Part shown: positions 17,295 to 26,643 of the stretch, piece by piece
Layout of the letters: each line of letters begins with the position of its first letter
How positions within the stretch are numbered: the stretch's first letter is position 1
NCBI RefSeq assembly: GCF_914484835.1
Contig: NZ_CAJZAR010000062.1
Span: forward strand, 186,001 to 250,000
Direction of reading: 5' to 3'
DNA: 64,000 nucleotides
DNA from: Paraburkholderia tropica
GTDB taxonomy: Bacteria > Pseudomonadota > Gammaproteobacteria > Burkholderiales > Burkholderiaceae
The notes under the pieces: generated by a model
Seen by the model: the letters and a program-made list of their open reading frames with translations, nothing else
Database searches by the model: none
What the model was told of the DNA's origin: nothing
Made by a program: the position numbers and the translations under genes

Positions 17295-18347
17295 TCAGCG
17301 CTCCGTGCGCGCCACCGCGTGCTCCTCGAATCCGGCCAGCACGTTGACCACGTTCACGCCGATTTCCTCGACCGCATAGCCGCCTTCCATCACAAATAGC
17401 GTCGGCAGGCCGAGCGCCGCGATGCGCGCGCCGATACGCGAAAAGTCTGCCGATTGGAGCTTGAAGCGCGAGATCGGATCGCCTTCGAAGGTATCGACGC
17501 CCAGCGAGACCACGAGCGCGTCGGGGCCGAAGCCCGCGATGCGCGCCCCCGCGTGGTCGAGCGCCTGCGCGTAGACGGCCCAGTCCGTCCCCCACGGCAG
17601 CGGATAGTTCAGATTGAAGCCTTCGCCCGCGCCGCGCCCGGTTTCGTCCGCGTGACCGAGCAGATAGGGATAGTCGAGCAGCGGATCGGCGTGCAGCGAG
17701 GCGAACAGCACGTCGTCGCGGTCGTAGAAGATCGACTGCGTGCCGTTGCCGTGGTGATAGTCGATGTCGAGAATCGCCACGCGCCGCGCGCCCTGCGCGA
17801 GCCAATGCGCGGCGGCGAGCGCCGCGTTGTTGAGGTAGCAGTAGCCGCCCATCACGTCGCGGCCCGCGTGGTGGCCGGGTGGGCGGCACAGCGCGAACGC
17901 GGCGTGCGCGCCGTCGTGCACGCGCTGCGCACCCGTGAGCGCGAGATTGGCCGACTCCTCGACCGCGTCCCACGTGCCCGCCGTGATCGGCGCGCCCGCA
18001 TCCATCGCGTAGAAACCGAGCTTGCCGTCGATGGTGTGCGGCGCGCGATCGCGGCGCAGACCGCGCGCGGGCCAGATGGTCGGCAGCGCGTCGTGCGTGC
18101 GGCCGAGCGCGGTCCACTCCGTCCACGCGCCATGCAGGAAGTCGAGATACGCATCGCTGTGCACGCGGCGCAGCGCGTCCACGCCGAACGCCTCGGGCGC
18201 GATGGTCTCGTCGAAACCGGCTTCGGCCAGACGCGCGCGCACGATATCGACGCGCCGGGGCATTTCGAAACACGGCTTGAGTTCGCCGTCGATCAGTTCG
18301 CTACGGCCGTGATGCAGGCGATGGCGCTCGCCGAGGATGGTCAGCAT
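17295..18347 (-). CDS. Class II histone-deacetylase-like amidohydrolase (acetylpolyamine amidohydrolase type)
   Basis: A 350-residue zinc amidohydrolase of the arginase/deacetylase fold, the size of bacterial acetylpolyamine amidohydrolases that remove acetyl groups from N-acetylputrescine, -cadaverine or -spermidine. The charge-relay pair is in RPPGHHAG (H159, H160). The zinc ligands are D196 and H198 in LDIDYHHGNGTQ and D285 in GVDTFEGDP. The N-terminal LHHGRSEL with a long loop 1 is typical of the polyamine branch. GGAGA lies six bases before the ATG at 18347. The gene is divergent from an NCS1 permease and close to an aminotransferase and aldehyde dehydrogenase, which fits liberation of a free amine for catabolism. 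The true substrate could be another N-acyl amine. Confidence 0.88.
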   Translation of the reverse strand: MLTILGERHRLHHGRSELIDGELKPCFEMPRRVDIVRARLAEAGFDETIAPEAFGVDALRRVHSDAYLDFLHGAWTEWTALGRTHDALPTIWPARGLRRDRAPHTIDGKLGFYAMDAGAPITAGTWDAVEESANLALTGAQRVHDGAHAAFALCRPPGHHAGRDVMGGYCYLNNAALAAAHWLAQGARRVAILDIDYHHGNGTQSIFYDRDDVLFASLHADPLLDYPYLLGHADETGRGAGEGFNLNYPLPWGTDWAVYAQALDHAGARIAGFGPDALVVSLGVDTFEGDPISRFKLQSADFSRIGARIAALGLPTLFVMEGGYAVEEIGVNVVNVLAGFEEHAVARTER

Positions 18348-18488
18348 GCAGGTCTCCATTCGTGAATTTGAAACGCACGCGTTCGGTGCATTCGGTGCAT
18401 GCAGCGACTATGGCCGCATGCCGATTTTCTTTCCAAGAAGAAATATCCAATTCACAAGCAAGCCAGCGGCTATGCACGCGCCCGAACT

Positions 18489-18508
18489 GCATAAGAAAAA
18501 ACTATTCA
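18489..18508 (+). promoter_or_regulatory. Candidate operator, copy 1
   Basis: GCATAAGAAAAAACTATTCA lies in the 271-bp divergent region between the deacetylase and the first NCS1 permease. It matches the element at 26644-26663 in 18 of 20 positions. At the second site the ends form a GCATA...TATGC dyad with a nine-base spacer, the usual geometry of a LysR-type box. The likely binder is the LysR regulator at 21544, which is inference. The surrounding stretch is A/T-rich, with further short dyads such as AAAGAA...TTCTTT. Confidence 0.5.
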
Positions 18509-18618
18509 CTAGCAAAGAATTTCGTTCTTTTCTGCGCAATATTGGCGGTCAAAAGTGCGTCAATGCCACGCACTTCCGTGCGTCACCGTTACGCATCTTT
18601 CCTACGCAGGAGCCGCCG

Positions 18619-20028
18619 ATGAGCCAATCCGATACCGTTGCCCGCCTCGAGCAGAGCACGATCCAGCCAATACCCGACGCCGAGCGCCACGGCCGCGCGA
18701 GCGACCTGTTCACGATCTGGTTCGGGTCGAACATCATGTTGCTGACCATCGTCACGGGCGCGCTGGCCGTGACCGTGTTCAAGCAGCCGTTCTGGTGGGG
18801 CGTGCTCGGCATCGTGATCGGCACGCTCGTGGGCGCCGTGTTCATGGCGCTGCATTCGGCGCAAGGCCCGCAGCTCGGCGTGCCGCAGATGGTGCAGACG
18901 CGCGGTCAGTTCGGCTCGCTCGGCTCGCTGCTGGTGGTCGGCCTCGTCGTGGTGATGTATCTGGGCTTCTTCGCCTCGAATCTCGTGCTGGGCGGCCAGG
19001 CGCTGCATAGCCTCACGACGCACGTCAGCGTGAACGACGGCGTGCTCGTGGTGGGCGCGCTGAGTCTCGTCGCGACCATCTTCGGCTACAACCTGATTCA
19101 CGCCTACACGCGGGTGATGACGTGGTGCTCGGGCGCGGTGCTGCTGCTCGCGTTCATCTGGATCGTGGGCGTGCACGGCCTGCCCGCCGACTTCTTCGCG
19201 CGCAACACGGCGAACGCCACGGGCTTCCTCGGCACGATCTCGATCGCCGCGCTCTGGCAGATCGCCTACGCGCCGTATGTGTCCGACTACTCGCGCTACA
19301 TGCCGCGCGCAACCGGTGCACGCGTGGCGTTCTGGTCGAGCTACTGGGGCTGCTCGCTGGGCTCGATCTTCCCGATGGTGCTGGGCGCGATGGTCGGCCT
19401 GATGGTCGCTGACGGCGACGTGGTCAACGGCCTCACCACGCTCACGCACGGCATCAGCGGTCTGGTGGTGATCGTGCTCTCGGTGGGCATCGCCGCCACC
19501 AACGCGATGAACCTCTATTGCGGCGCGCTCTCGTCGATGACGATCGTGCAGACGCTGTTTCCCTCGTGGTCGGGCCAGGCGCGCGCACGCGCCGTGACGG
19601 CGGTGATCCTGTTCGCGATCTCGCTCGCCATCGCGCTGTTCGGCCAGAGCAACTTCCTCGCCGAATATACGAACTTCATTCTGCTGCTGCTCTACGTGCT
19701 GGTGCCGTGGACGGCGGTGAACCTGATCGATTACTACCTCGTCTGCCACGGCGACTATCACATCGACTCGTTCTTCCGCCAGGACGGCGGCATCTACGGA
19801 CGCTTCAACGGCGTGGCGATCTTCGCCTACCTGTTCGGCATCGCCGTGCAACTGCCCTTCGTGGCGACCGATCTTTACACCGGGCCGATGGCGAAACGCC
19901 TGGGCGGCGCCGACATTTCGTGGGTCGTCGGGCTGATTCTCACCTCGGTCGTGTATTACGTGGGCTGCAAGCGTTTCTCGCGCGCCGGTTCGGCGCAGAA
20001 CCCGAACGATATCGCCGTGGGCATCTGA
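18619..20028 (+). CDS. NCS1-family cytosine/purine-type permease (first copy)
   Basis: A 469-residue inner-membrane transporter with about 12 hydrophobic helices, of the nucleobase:cation symporter-1 family. Typical segments are DLFTIWFGSNIMLLTIVTGAL (helix 1), FMALHSAQGPQLGVPQMVQTRGQFGSLG (helix 2-3 region) and WQIAYAPYVSDYSRYMP (helix 6-7). NCS1 carriers move cytosine, purines, allantoin, hydantoins or thiamine-like compounds, usually with H+ or Na+. AGGAG precedes the ATG at 18619. The gene heads an operon with an aminotransferase (48 bp gap), so here the cargo is probably the amine compound that feeds this locus. A second homologous permease occurs at 28617. Confidence 0.9.
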   Translation: MSQSDTVARLEQSTIQPIPDAERHGRASDLFTIWFGSNIMLLTIVTGALAVTVFKQPFWWGVLGIVIGTLVGAVFMALHSAQGPQLGVPQMVQTRGQFGSLGSLLVVGLVVVMYLGFFASNLVLGGQALHSLTTHVSVNDGVLVVGALSLVATIFGYNLIHAYTRVMTWCSGAVLLLAFIWIVGVHGLPADFFARNTANATGFLGTISIAALWQIAYAPYVSDYSRYMPRATGARVAFWSSYWGCSLGSIFPMVLGAMVGLMVADGDVVNGLTTLTHGISGLVVIVLSVGIAATNAMNLYCGALSSMTIVQTLFPSWSGQARARAVTAVILFAISLAIALFGQSNFLAEYTNFILLLLYVLVPWTAVNLIDYYLVCHGDYHIDSFFRQDGGIYGRFNGVAIFAYLFGIAVQLPFVATDLYTGPMAKRLGGADISWVVGLILTSVVYYVGCKRFSRAGSAQNPNDIAVGI

Positions 20029-20076
20029 ATCTCACGCATCGAAGAAAACGCATTCCGTACAGAGGAGACACCGCGC

Positions 20077-21489
20077 ATGAACGCACCTGAATTCGCAGTC
20101 GGTACTACGCCCGGCACCCAGGCACGCAGTACGGCAGACTGGCAGCGCAGCGACGCCGCCCATCACCTTCACGCCTTCGTCGATCAGAAGGCACTGAACG
20201 CCGAAGGCCCGCGCGTGATGGTGCGCGGCGAGGGCGTGTATCTGTGGGACAACGACGGCAAGCGCTATATCGACGGCATGTCGGGGCTCTGGTGCACCAA
20301 CGTGGGCTATGGCCGCGCCGAACTCGTCGATGCCGCCGCGCGCCAGATGAGCACGCTGTCCTACTACAACATGTTCTTTCACACCACGCATCCGGCGGTG
20401 ATCGAATTGTCGGAGCGGCTGTTCGCGCTGCTCGGCGATCGTTTCAGTCACGTGGTGTATACCAATTCGGGCTCCGAATCGAATGAAGTGCTGATCCGCA
20501 CGGTGCGCCGCTTCTGGGACGTGATGGGCCAGCCGCAAAAGAAGATCATGATCGGCCGCGTGAACGGCTATCACGGTTCGACCGTCGGCAGCGCATCGCT
20601 TGGCGGCATGGCGTTCATGCACGAAATGGGCGACCTGCCGATTCCGAATATCACGCACGTCGACGAGCCGTACTGGTACGCGAATGGCGGCGACCTCACG
20701 CCCGAGGCCTTCGGCTTGCAGGCCGCGCAATCGCTCGAACGCAAGATTCTCGAACTCGGCGCGGAGAACGTGGCCGCGTTCGTGGCCGAACCGTTCCAGG
20801 GCGCGGGCGGCATGATCTTTCCGCCTGAAGGCTACTGGCCGGAGATCGAACGCATCTGCCGGAAATACGACGTGCTGCTGTGCGCCGACGAAGTGATCGG
20901 CGGCTTCGGCCGCACGGGCGAATGGTTCGCGCATCGGCATTTCGGCTTCGAACCGGATCTCGTTTCGATCGCCAAGGGGCTCACATCCGGTTATGTGCCG
21001 ATGGGCGGTCTCGTCATGAGCCGGCGCATCGGCGAGGCGCTGGTGGAGCGCGGCGGCGTGTATGCGCACGGGCTCACGTATTCGGGCCATCCGGTGGCGG
21101 CGGCCGTCGCGCTCGCGAATCTCGACGTGCTCGAACGCGAGCAACTGGTCGCGCGCACGAAGGAAGACACGGGGCCGTATTTGCAGCGCGCATTGCGCGA
21201 CGCGTTCGCCGATCATCCGTTGATCGGCGAGATTCAGGGCGTGGGTGCCGTGGGCGCGATTCAGTTCGCGAAAGACAAAACCACGCGCGAGCGCTACGCC
21301 AACGAAGCCGATCTCACGTGGCACAGCCGTACCGAAGGTTTCGAGCGCGGCGCGATCGTGCGCTCGACCAATGGCCGTTTGATCGTTGCGCCGCCGCTTG
21401 TGATCGACTCGGCGCAGATCGATGAATTGATCGGCACGATGCGCGATGCCGTCGATGCCACGTGGCGGCATATTCAGGCGAGCCAATAA
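20077..21489 (+). CDS. Class III PLP-dependent omega-aminotransferase
   Basis: A 470-residue fold-type I aminotransferase that moves an amino group from an omega-amino compound or diamine to a keto acid such as pyruvate or 2-oxoglutarate. The PLP lysine is K300 in SIAKGLTSGYVPMGG. D271 in LLCADEVIGGFGRTG contacts the pyridine nitrogen. TNSGSESNE binds the phosphate and NGYHGSTVGS follows. AGAGGAGAC precedes the ATG. Together with the aldehyde dehydrogenase at 23426 it forms the familiar amine-to-aldehyde-to-acid pair. Putrescine, taurine, beta-alanine and other amines are handled by this family, so the substrate is open. A strong terminator follows. Confidence 0.92.
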   Translation: MNAPEFAVGTTPGTQARSTADWQRSDAAHHLHAFVDQKALNAEGPRVMVRGEGVYLWDNDGKRYIDGMSGLWCTNVGYGRAELVDAAARQMSTLSYYNMFFHTTHPAVIELSERLFALLGDRFSHVVYTNSGSESNEVLIRTVRRFWDVMGQPQKKIMIGRVNGYHGSTVGSASLGGMAFMHEMGDLPIPNITHVDEPYWYANGGDLTPEAFGLQAAQSLERKILELGAENVAAFVAEPFQGAGGMIFPPEGYWPEIERICRKYDVLLCADEVIGGFGRTGEWFAHRHFGFEPDLVSIAKGLTSGYVPMGGLVMSRRIGEALVERGGVYAHGLTYSGHPVAAAVALANLDVLEREQLVARTKEDTGPYLQRALRDAFADHPLIGEIQGVGAVGAIQFAKDKTTRERYANEADLTWHSRTEGFERGAIVRSTNGRLIVAPPLVIDSAQIDELIGTMRDAVDATWRHIQASQ

Positions 21490-21502
21490 AACGAGGCACT
21501 AG

Positions 21503-21540
21503 ACGCTGCACGCTTTCTAAAGGCGCGCAGCGTTTTTATT
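21503..21540 (+). terminator. Rho-independent terminator after the aminotransferase
   Basis: ACGCTGC at 21503-21509 pairs with GCAGCGT at 21527-21533. The stem continues inward through CGC/GCG after one mismatch and is followed by TTTTTATT. It separates the permease-aminotransferase operon from the convergent LysR gene. Confidence 0.85.
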
Positions 21541-21543
21541 CAT

Positions 21544-22467
21544 TTATTTGGTCCACGCGCGCGAGACTTCGTCGTAGCAAAACGCAGTGAAATCGCGAAT
21601 CAACTGACGCGGATGCGAGCGCGTCGAACGCGCGACGCCCAGCACGGTCGGCTTCACTTTCTCCTTGATGGGCCGTGAAACGAAGCGGCCGCCGTCCACC
21701 GTCTGCGCGTTGCGTAGCGGGAAATTGTGAATGCTGTAGCCGAGTCCGTTCGCGACCATGCCGCGCACGACTTCAGGCTGCGAAGAACTGAACGCGGCCA
21801 CCGGCCGATTGCCGTAGCGATCGAACAGCGAAGCGAAATACTCCTTGCTGTGCGCGAGATCGAGCATCACGTAAGGCTCGTCGAGCAGATCCTTGAGACT
21901 CACCTGCTCGCTGGCGGCAAGGCGATGCTTCGCGGGCAGCAGCACGTAAGGCGGAAATTCGACGATGGGCGTGAAGTCGATCGTGTCGTCGATATCGATG
22001 TCGTAGGTGAGCGCCACATCGAGCGTGCCGTCGCGCAGACCCACGAACAGCGTTTCCTGATCGCCTTCGCGCGTCTGGAATTCCACACCCGTGCGCGAAT
22101 TCAGAAAGCGGCTCATGAGCCAGGGCATCAGCGGCGGCGCGACCGAAGTCAGGCAGCCGAGCGAGATTGTGCCCGCGATGCCGGTATCGGAATGGCGCGC
22201 GGCGATCTGCAATTCTTCCGCGCTTTTCAGCAGGTCGCGCGCGCGGCCGAGCAGATCGCGGCCCGCCTGGGTCAGCGAGAGTCCGTGCGCGTGATGGCGG
22301 ATGAACAGTTGCAGCCCGAAGGCGTTTTCGAGTTCCGATAACGCCGATGAAATCGACGGCTGCGAGACGTGCAGCCGCTTGGCCGCCGCCGTGAACGACA
22401 GCGCTTCCGCCGTGGCGACGAAGTATCTCAACTGGCGCAGCGAATAGTGAAGGGGCGTGTTTTCCAT
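21544..22467 (-). CDS. LysR-family regulator of the amine locus
   Basis: A 307-residue LysR regulator. The DNA-binding domain is SLRQLRYFVATAEALSFTAAAKRLHVSQPSISSALSELENAFGLQLFIRHHAHGLSLTQAG (about residues 8-70). The effector domain (90-300) resembles those of the CynR/OxyR-like group. The ATG at 22467 is preferred because the preceding 20 codons (to 22527) do not look like protein. The gene sits in the centre of the 17-31 kb locus and is divergent from the DUF1028 gene with 238 bp between. It is therefore the natural candidate to control the whole set, through the repeated 20-bp element. Confidence 0.9.
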   Translation of the reverse strand: MENTPLHYSLRQLRYFVATAEALSFTAAAKRLHVSQPSISSALSELENAFGLQLFIRHHAHGLSLTQAGRDLLGRARDLLKSAEELQIAARHSDTGIAGTISLGCLTSVAPPLMPWLMSRFLNSRTGVEFQTREGDQETLFVGLRDGTLDVALTYDIDIDDTIDFTPIVEFPPYVLLPAKHRLAASEQVSLKDLLDEPYVMLDLAHSKEYFASLFDRYGNRPVAAFSSSQPEVVRGMVANGLGYSIHNFPLRNAQTVDGGRFVSRPIKEKVKPTVLGVARSTRSHPRQLIRDFTAFCYDEVSRAWTK

Positions 22468-22554
22468 GGGCCAATCGAAGGGTCGGAAGCGAGAGCCGGA
22501 TGTCGCGAGGCGGGAGCGAAGGCGCAAGCGCCAGCCGTGGCGACGCGCATCGCT

Positions 22555-22574
22555 TGCATAGTCTAAGCCTTTTC
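22555..22574 (-). promoter_or_regulatory. Possible degenerate operator copy in the LysR/DUF1028 divergent region
   Basis: Read on the minus strand this segment ends CTATGCA, the same half-site as the element at 26644, preceded by an A-rich stretch. About 12 of 20 positions match. A GTCTA/TAGAC dyad overlaps it on the plus strand (from 22561). A weak match, reported because it sits in the regulator's own promoter region. Confidence 0.25.
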
Positions 22575-22705
22575 AAGACATAGACAAACAATGTTTTTCG
22601 AATGAATTTTGGCTCGATAGATTCTAGGCTCGACGCGCTGGCGGCCCATATTCGGCGCGCGGCGCGAGCATCAAAACAAGCATTGAATCTACCTGGAGTC
22701 CGTTC

Positions 22706-23377
22706 ATGACCTTTTCGATTGCAGGCCGTTGCGCGCGTACCGGTGCCGTGGGCGGCATCGTGACGAGTTCGAGCATCGCCGTGCCGAGCCGCTGCCTCTG
22801 GGCGAGCCGCGACGGCGTGGTGCTGAGCCAGAACGTCACCGATCCGCGCCTCGGGCAGATCGGTCTGGGCGAACTCGCGCAAGGCTATGGCGCGCACGCG
22901 GTGCTCGAACGCATCGCGGGCGCGCGCCCGTATGCGGAGTGGCGTCAGCTCGCGGTGCTCGACGCGGCGGGCTTTTCCGCCTGGCGCACGGGCGAGCGCG
23001 GGCTCGGCCTGCATGCGGGCGCGAGCGGCGCGGACTGCGTGGCGGTCGGCAATCTGCTGGCGAACGACAGCGTGCCCGCCGCGATGATCGAAGCCTTCGC
23101 GGAGCACGCCTCGCGCGCGCTGCCGGACCGCTTGCTGCGCGCGCTCGAAGCGGGCCTCGCGGCGGGCGGCGAAGCGGGACCGGTGCATTCGGCGGGCCTG
23201 TGCGTGTTCGACGGCGCGAGCTGGCCGGTGGCCGAGCTGCGCGTGGACTGGAGCGATCAGCCGATCGCCGATCTGCGCGCGCTGTGGGACCGCTACGCGC
23301 CGCAAATGAACGACTACGTGCTGCGCGCGACCGATCCCACGCGCGCGCCGTCGTATGGCGTGCCCGGCGACGAGTAA
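22706..23377 (+). CDS. DUF1028 family protein (Ntn-hydrolase-like)
   Basis: A 223-residue protein of the DUF1028 family, predicted to have an Ntn-hydrolase-like fold. The N-terminus MTFSIAGRCARTGAVGGIVTSSSIAVPSRCLWA, then SQNVTDPRLGQIGLGEL and the C-terminal PIADLRALWDRYAPQMNDYVLRA, are the family signatures. Its biochemical role is not established. DUF1028 genes are often found beside RidA-family and amidohydrolase genes. It starts the operon DUF1028, aldehyde dehydrogenase, GMC oxidoreductase, and is divergent from the LysR gene. An amide- or lactam-bond hydrolysis role is a reasonable guess but unproven. Confidence 0.88.
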   Translation: MTFSIAGRCARTGAVGGIVTSSSIAVPSRCLWASRDGVVLSQNVTDPRLGQIGLGELAQGYGAHAVLERIAGARPYAEWRQLAVLDAAGFSAWRTGERGLGLHAGASGADCVAVGNLLANDSVPAAMIEAFAEHASRALPDRLLRALEAGLAAGGEAGPVHSAGLCVFDGASWPVAELRVDWSDQPIADLRALWDRYAPQMNDYVLRATDPTRAPSYGVPGDE

Positions 23378-23425
23378 CGCGCGCGCCTTCATCGACACCG
23401 ATCCCATCGAATCCAGGAGTCCACC

Positions 23426-24940
23426 TTGAGCGCCACCGACGCTACCCCCGCGCAGCAACCCGACTACTCGCAATGGCGCGATCTGGCCGCGCGCGTGACG
23501 CCGCGTGCACAGGCATTTATCGACGGCCGTTTCGTGCCCGCGCGCAGCGGCAAGACCTTCACGGCGATCAATCCCGCGACGGAAGCCACGATTGCCGAAG
23601 TCGCGGCCTGCGATGCCGAAGACGTGGACCTCGCCGTGCGCGCCGCGCGCGCGGCGTTCGAAGCGGGGACGTGGTCGCGCTGCGCGCCCGCTGAACGCAA
23701 GAAAGTGCTGCGACGTCTCGGCGCGCTGATCGCCGCGCATCGCGAGGAGTTCGCGCTGCTCGATTCGCTGAACATGGGCAAGCGCGTGGCCGACGCGTGG
23801 CAGTTCGACGTGCCGGCATCGGCGGAACTGTTCGCGTGGTACGGCGAGGCCATCGACAAGCTCTATGGCGAAGTCGCGCCCACGGGACCGGGCAACCTCT
23901 CGTTCGTGACGCGCGAGGCGCTGGGCGTGGTGGGCGCGGTCGTGCCGTGGAATTTCCCGCTCGACATGGTCGCGTGGAAAGTGGCGCCCGCGCTCGCGGC
24001 GGGCAATAGCGTCGTGCTCAAACCCGCCGAGCAATCGCCGCTTTCGGCGCTGCGCCTCGCCGAACTCGCGCGCGAAGCGGGCGTGCCCGATGGCGTGTTC
24101 AACGTGGTGCCGGGCTACGGCGAAACGGCGGGCGCGGCGCTCGGTTTGCATGGCGACGTGGACGTGCTCGCCTTCACCGGCTCGACGGCGATCGGCAAGC
24201 GCTTCATGGAATACGCGGCGCGCTCGAACATGAAGCAGGTGTGGCTCGAATGCGGCGGCAAAAGCCCGAACCTCGTCTTCGACGACGCCGACGATCTCGA
24301 TCTGGCCGCGCAAAAAGCCTGCTTCGGCATCTTCTTCAACCAGGGCGAAGTGTGCTCGGCGAATTCGCGCCTGCTCGTGCAGCGCTCGATTTACGACACC
24401 TTCGTCGCCAAGCTCGCGGAACAGGCGCGCGCCTGGTATCCCGGCGATCCGCTCGATCCCGCGAGCGGCATGGGCGCGATGGTCGATGGCGCGCAGCACG
24501 AGCGCGTGATGGCCTTCATCGAGCGCAGCCGCCGCAGTGCGTCGCTCGTCAGCGGCGGCAACGCGGCGCGCGTGAACGGCAAAGGCTGGTTCATCGAGCC
24601 GACGATCTTCGCGGGCGTGCGTCCCGATGCGGAACTGGCGCGCGACGAAGTGTTCGGCCCGGTGCTGGCGGTGATGCCGTTCGATAGTGAAGACGAAGCC
24701 GTTCGGATTGCCAACGATTCGATTTACGGTCTCGCGGCCTCGGTGTGGAGCGGCAGCCTCAAGCGCGCGCATCGCGTGGCGGCGAATCTGCGCGCGGGCA
24801 CGGTCTCGGTGAATACGGTGGACGCGCTGAGCATGCAGACGCCGTTCGGCGGCTTCCGTCAATCGGGCTTTGGCCGCGATCTGTCGCTGCACGCGCTCGA
24901 CAAATTCACGGGCCTGAAAACCACCTGGATTCAATACTAA
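23426..24940 (+). CDS. NAD(P)-dependent aldehyde dehydrogenase (PuuC-like)
   Basis: A 504-residue aldehyde dehydrogenase. The nucleophile is C310 in NQGEVCSANSR and the general base is E275 in LECGGKSPNLV. The cofactor region PWNFPLD and FTGSTAIGKRF are intact. The start is the TTG at 23426, supported by CCAGGAGT seven bases upstream. The family oxidises gamma-glutamyl-aminobutyraldehyde, betaine aldehyde and similar omega-amino aldehydes to acids. In this setting it would oxidise the aldehyde made by the aminotransferase at 20077 or by the GMC enzyme immediately downstream (17 bp gap). Confidence 0.92.
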   Translation: MSATDATPAQQPDYSQWRDLAARVTPRAQAFIDGRFVPARSGKTFTAINPATEATIAEVAACDAEDVDLAVRAARAAFEAGTWSRCAPAERKKVLRRLGALIAAHREEFALLDSLNMGKRVADAWQFDVPASAELFAWYGEAIDKLYGEVAPTGPGNLSFVTREALGVVGAVVPWNFPLDMVAWKVAPALAAGNSVVLKPAEQSPLSALRLAELAREAGVPDGVFNVVPGYGETAGAALGLHGDVDVLAFTGSTAIGKRFMEYAARSNMKQVWLECGGKSPNLVFDDADDLDLAAQKACFGIFFNQGEVCSANSRLLVQRSIYDTFVAKLAEQARAWYPGDPLDPASGMGAMVDGAQHERVMAFIERSRRSASLVSGGNAARVNGKGWFIEPTIFAGVRPDAELARDEVFGPVLAVMPFDSEDEAVRIANDSIYGLAASVWSGSLKRAHRVAANLRAGTVSVNTVDALSMQTPFGGFRQSGFGRDLSLHALDKFTGLKTTWIQY

Positions 24941-24957
24941 GGCGCGGGGATACGAAT

Positions 24958-26607
24958 ATGCCGACTGCAACACAGGTGCTGGATTTCGATTATGTGATTG
25001 TCGGGGCGGGCTCGGCGGGCTGTGTGATGGCGAATCGCCTGAGCGCGGACCCGGCCGTGCGCGTCTGCCTCGTCGAAGGCGGCGGCGACGACCGCTCGGC
25101 GCGCATTCAGGTGCCCGCCGGTACGATCACGCTCTATAAGAGCCCTAAATACAGCTATAACTTCGAGTCGGCGCCGCAAAAGCGCCTGAACGGACGCCGC
25201 CTGCATTGTCCGCGCGGCAAGATGCTCGGCGGTTCCAGTTCGATGAACAGCATGATCTATATTCGCGGCATGCCCGCGGATTACGACCGCTGGGCCGAAC
25301 TGGGCTGCGAAGGCTGGTCGTATGCCGACGTGCTGCCGTTCTTCCGACGCTCCGAACGCAATCTGCTCGGCCACGACGCGCGCGTGCATGGCGACTCGGG
25401 CGAGTTGTGCGTGGATCAGCCGCGCGATCCGAATCCGCTTTCGCATCGTTTCATCGACGCGGCGAAGCGCATCGGCTTGCCGCACAACACCGACTTCAAT
25501 AGCGGCGATGCCTTCGGCGCGGGCATTTACGATGTCACGCAGAAAGACGCGCATCGCCTGTCGAGTTATCGCGCGTTCGTGCATCCGGTGCTGTCGCGGC
25601 CGAATCTCACGCTGCTGACCGGCACGCGCGCGCTGTCGCTCGATATCGCCGATCAAACGGCGCGCGGCGTATTCGTCGAGCGCGATGGCGAAGTCGTGCT
25701 GCTGCGCGCGCATCGCGAAGTGGTGCTGAGTGCGGGCGCGATCGGCTCGCCGCATCTGCTGATGGTCTCCGGTATCGGCGACGAAGCGCAGTTGCGCGCG
25801 GCGGGCATCGCGTTGCGTCATCACTTGCCGGGCGTCGGACGCAATTTGCAGGACCATCTCGACGGACTCGTGACGGTGCGTTCGCCGAGCCCGCAAACAT
25901 TGGGTTTTTCGCTGGGCTCGCTGCCCAGCGTGCTCGGCGCGCCTGGCGCGTACTGGCTGAGAAAGAAGGGCTGGCTCACGACGAATTACGTGGAAGCGGG
26001 CGGCTTCGCGCGCACGCGTTACGCGGGCGACGGCGACCCCGACGTGCAGTTCCATTTCGTGCCCGGTTATCGCAGCCATCGCGGCCGCCTGTTCGAATTC
26101 GGCCATGGTTATGCGATTCACACCTGCGTGCTGCGGCCCAAAAGCATCGGCCGCATTCTGCTGACCGACGACGGCCAGCGCGCGCCGCTCATCGACTACA
26201 ACTTCCTCGAACGCGAAGAAGACGCGCACGTGCTGATCGAAGGCATCAAACTCGCGCGCGCGATTCTCGCGGGACCGGAATTCGCGCCGATTCGCGGCAA
26301 GGAAATGCTGCCGGGCGCGAGCGTGCAATCGGACGAGGCGCTGCTCGATTACGTGCGCGACTACGCGGCGACGGTGTTCCATCCGTCCGGCACCTGCAAG
26401 ATGGGCGTGGACGAGGCGAGCGTGGTGGACCCGCGTTTGCGCGTGCGCGGCGTGCGCGGATTGCGCGTGGCCGACGCCTCGATCATGCCGCTGCTCGTGA
26501 GCGGCAACACCAACGCGCCCTCGATCATGATCGGCGAAAAAGCGGCGCAGATGATGCTCGAAGACGCCGCGAATCTTCATTCGAATCGCGAAACGATGGC
26601 CGCCTGA
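24958..26607 (+). CDS. GMC-family FAD oxidoreductase (choline dehydrogenase-like)
   Basis: A 549-residue flavoprotein of the glucose-methanol-choline family, which oxidises alcohols to aldehydes with FAD. The FAD-binding Rossmann motif is DYVIVGAGSAGCVMANRLS at residues 11-29. GMC signature 1 is visible as GKMLGGSSSMNSMIYIRG, and the active-site His is in VFHPSGTCKMG, with an Asn in SGNTNAPSIMIGEKAA. The ATG at 24958 follows the aldehyde dehydrogenase by 17 bp, so alcohol-to-aldehyde-to-acid oxidation is implied. A hydroxylated amine such as an amino alcohol is a possible substrate. No choline-sulfatase or betaine genes are nearby. Confidence 0.92.
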   Translation: MPTATQVLDFDYVIVGAGSAGCVMANRLSADPAVRVCLVEGGGDDRSARIQVPAGTITLYKSPKYSYNFESAPQKRLNGRRLHCPRGKMLGGSSSMNSMIYIRGMPADYDRWAELGCEGWSYADVLPFFRRSERNLLGHDARVHGDSGELCVDQPRDPNPLSHRFIDAAKRIGLPHNTDFNSGDAFGAGIYDVTQKDAHRLSSYRAFVHPVLSRPNLTLLTGTRALSLDIADQTARGVFVERDGEVVLLRAHREVVLSAGAIGSPHLLMVSGIGDEAQLRAAGIALRHHLPGVGRNLQDHLDGLVTVRSPSPQTLGFSLGSLPSVLGAPGAYWLRKKGWLTTNYVEAGGFARTRYAGDGDPDVQFHFVPGYRSHRGRLFEFGHGYAIHTCVLRPKSIGRILLTDDGQRAPLIDYNFLEREEDAHVLIEGIKLARAILAGPEFAPIRGKEMLPGASVQSDEALLDYVRDYAATVFHPSGTCKMGVDEASVVDPRLRVRGVRGLRVADASIMPLLVSGNTNAPSIMIGEKAAQMMLEDAANLHSNRETMAA

Positions 26608-26643
26608 AAGCACATCGAAGGCCGTGCGTTCGTGCCGCCCAGC

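Noticed and set aside
17295..18347. Calling the deacetylase an acetoin-utilisation (AcuC) protein
   Set aside because: AcuC-like proteins belong to class I-type sequences; the long N-terminal loop and size here fit the acetylpolyamine amidohydrolase/class II group, and the neighbours are amine-catabolic.
21773..24973. A 1066-codon minus-strand frame across the LysR, DUF1028 and aldehyde dehydrogenase genes
   Set aside because: It crosses several well-supported genes and two intergenic regions and has no recognisable domain.
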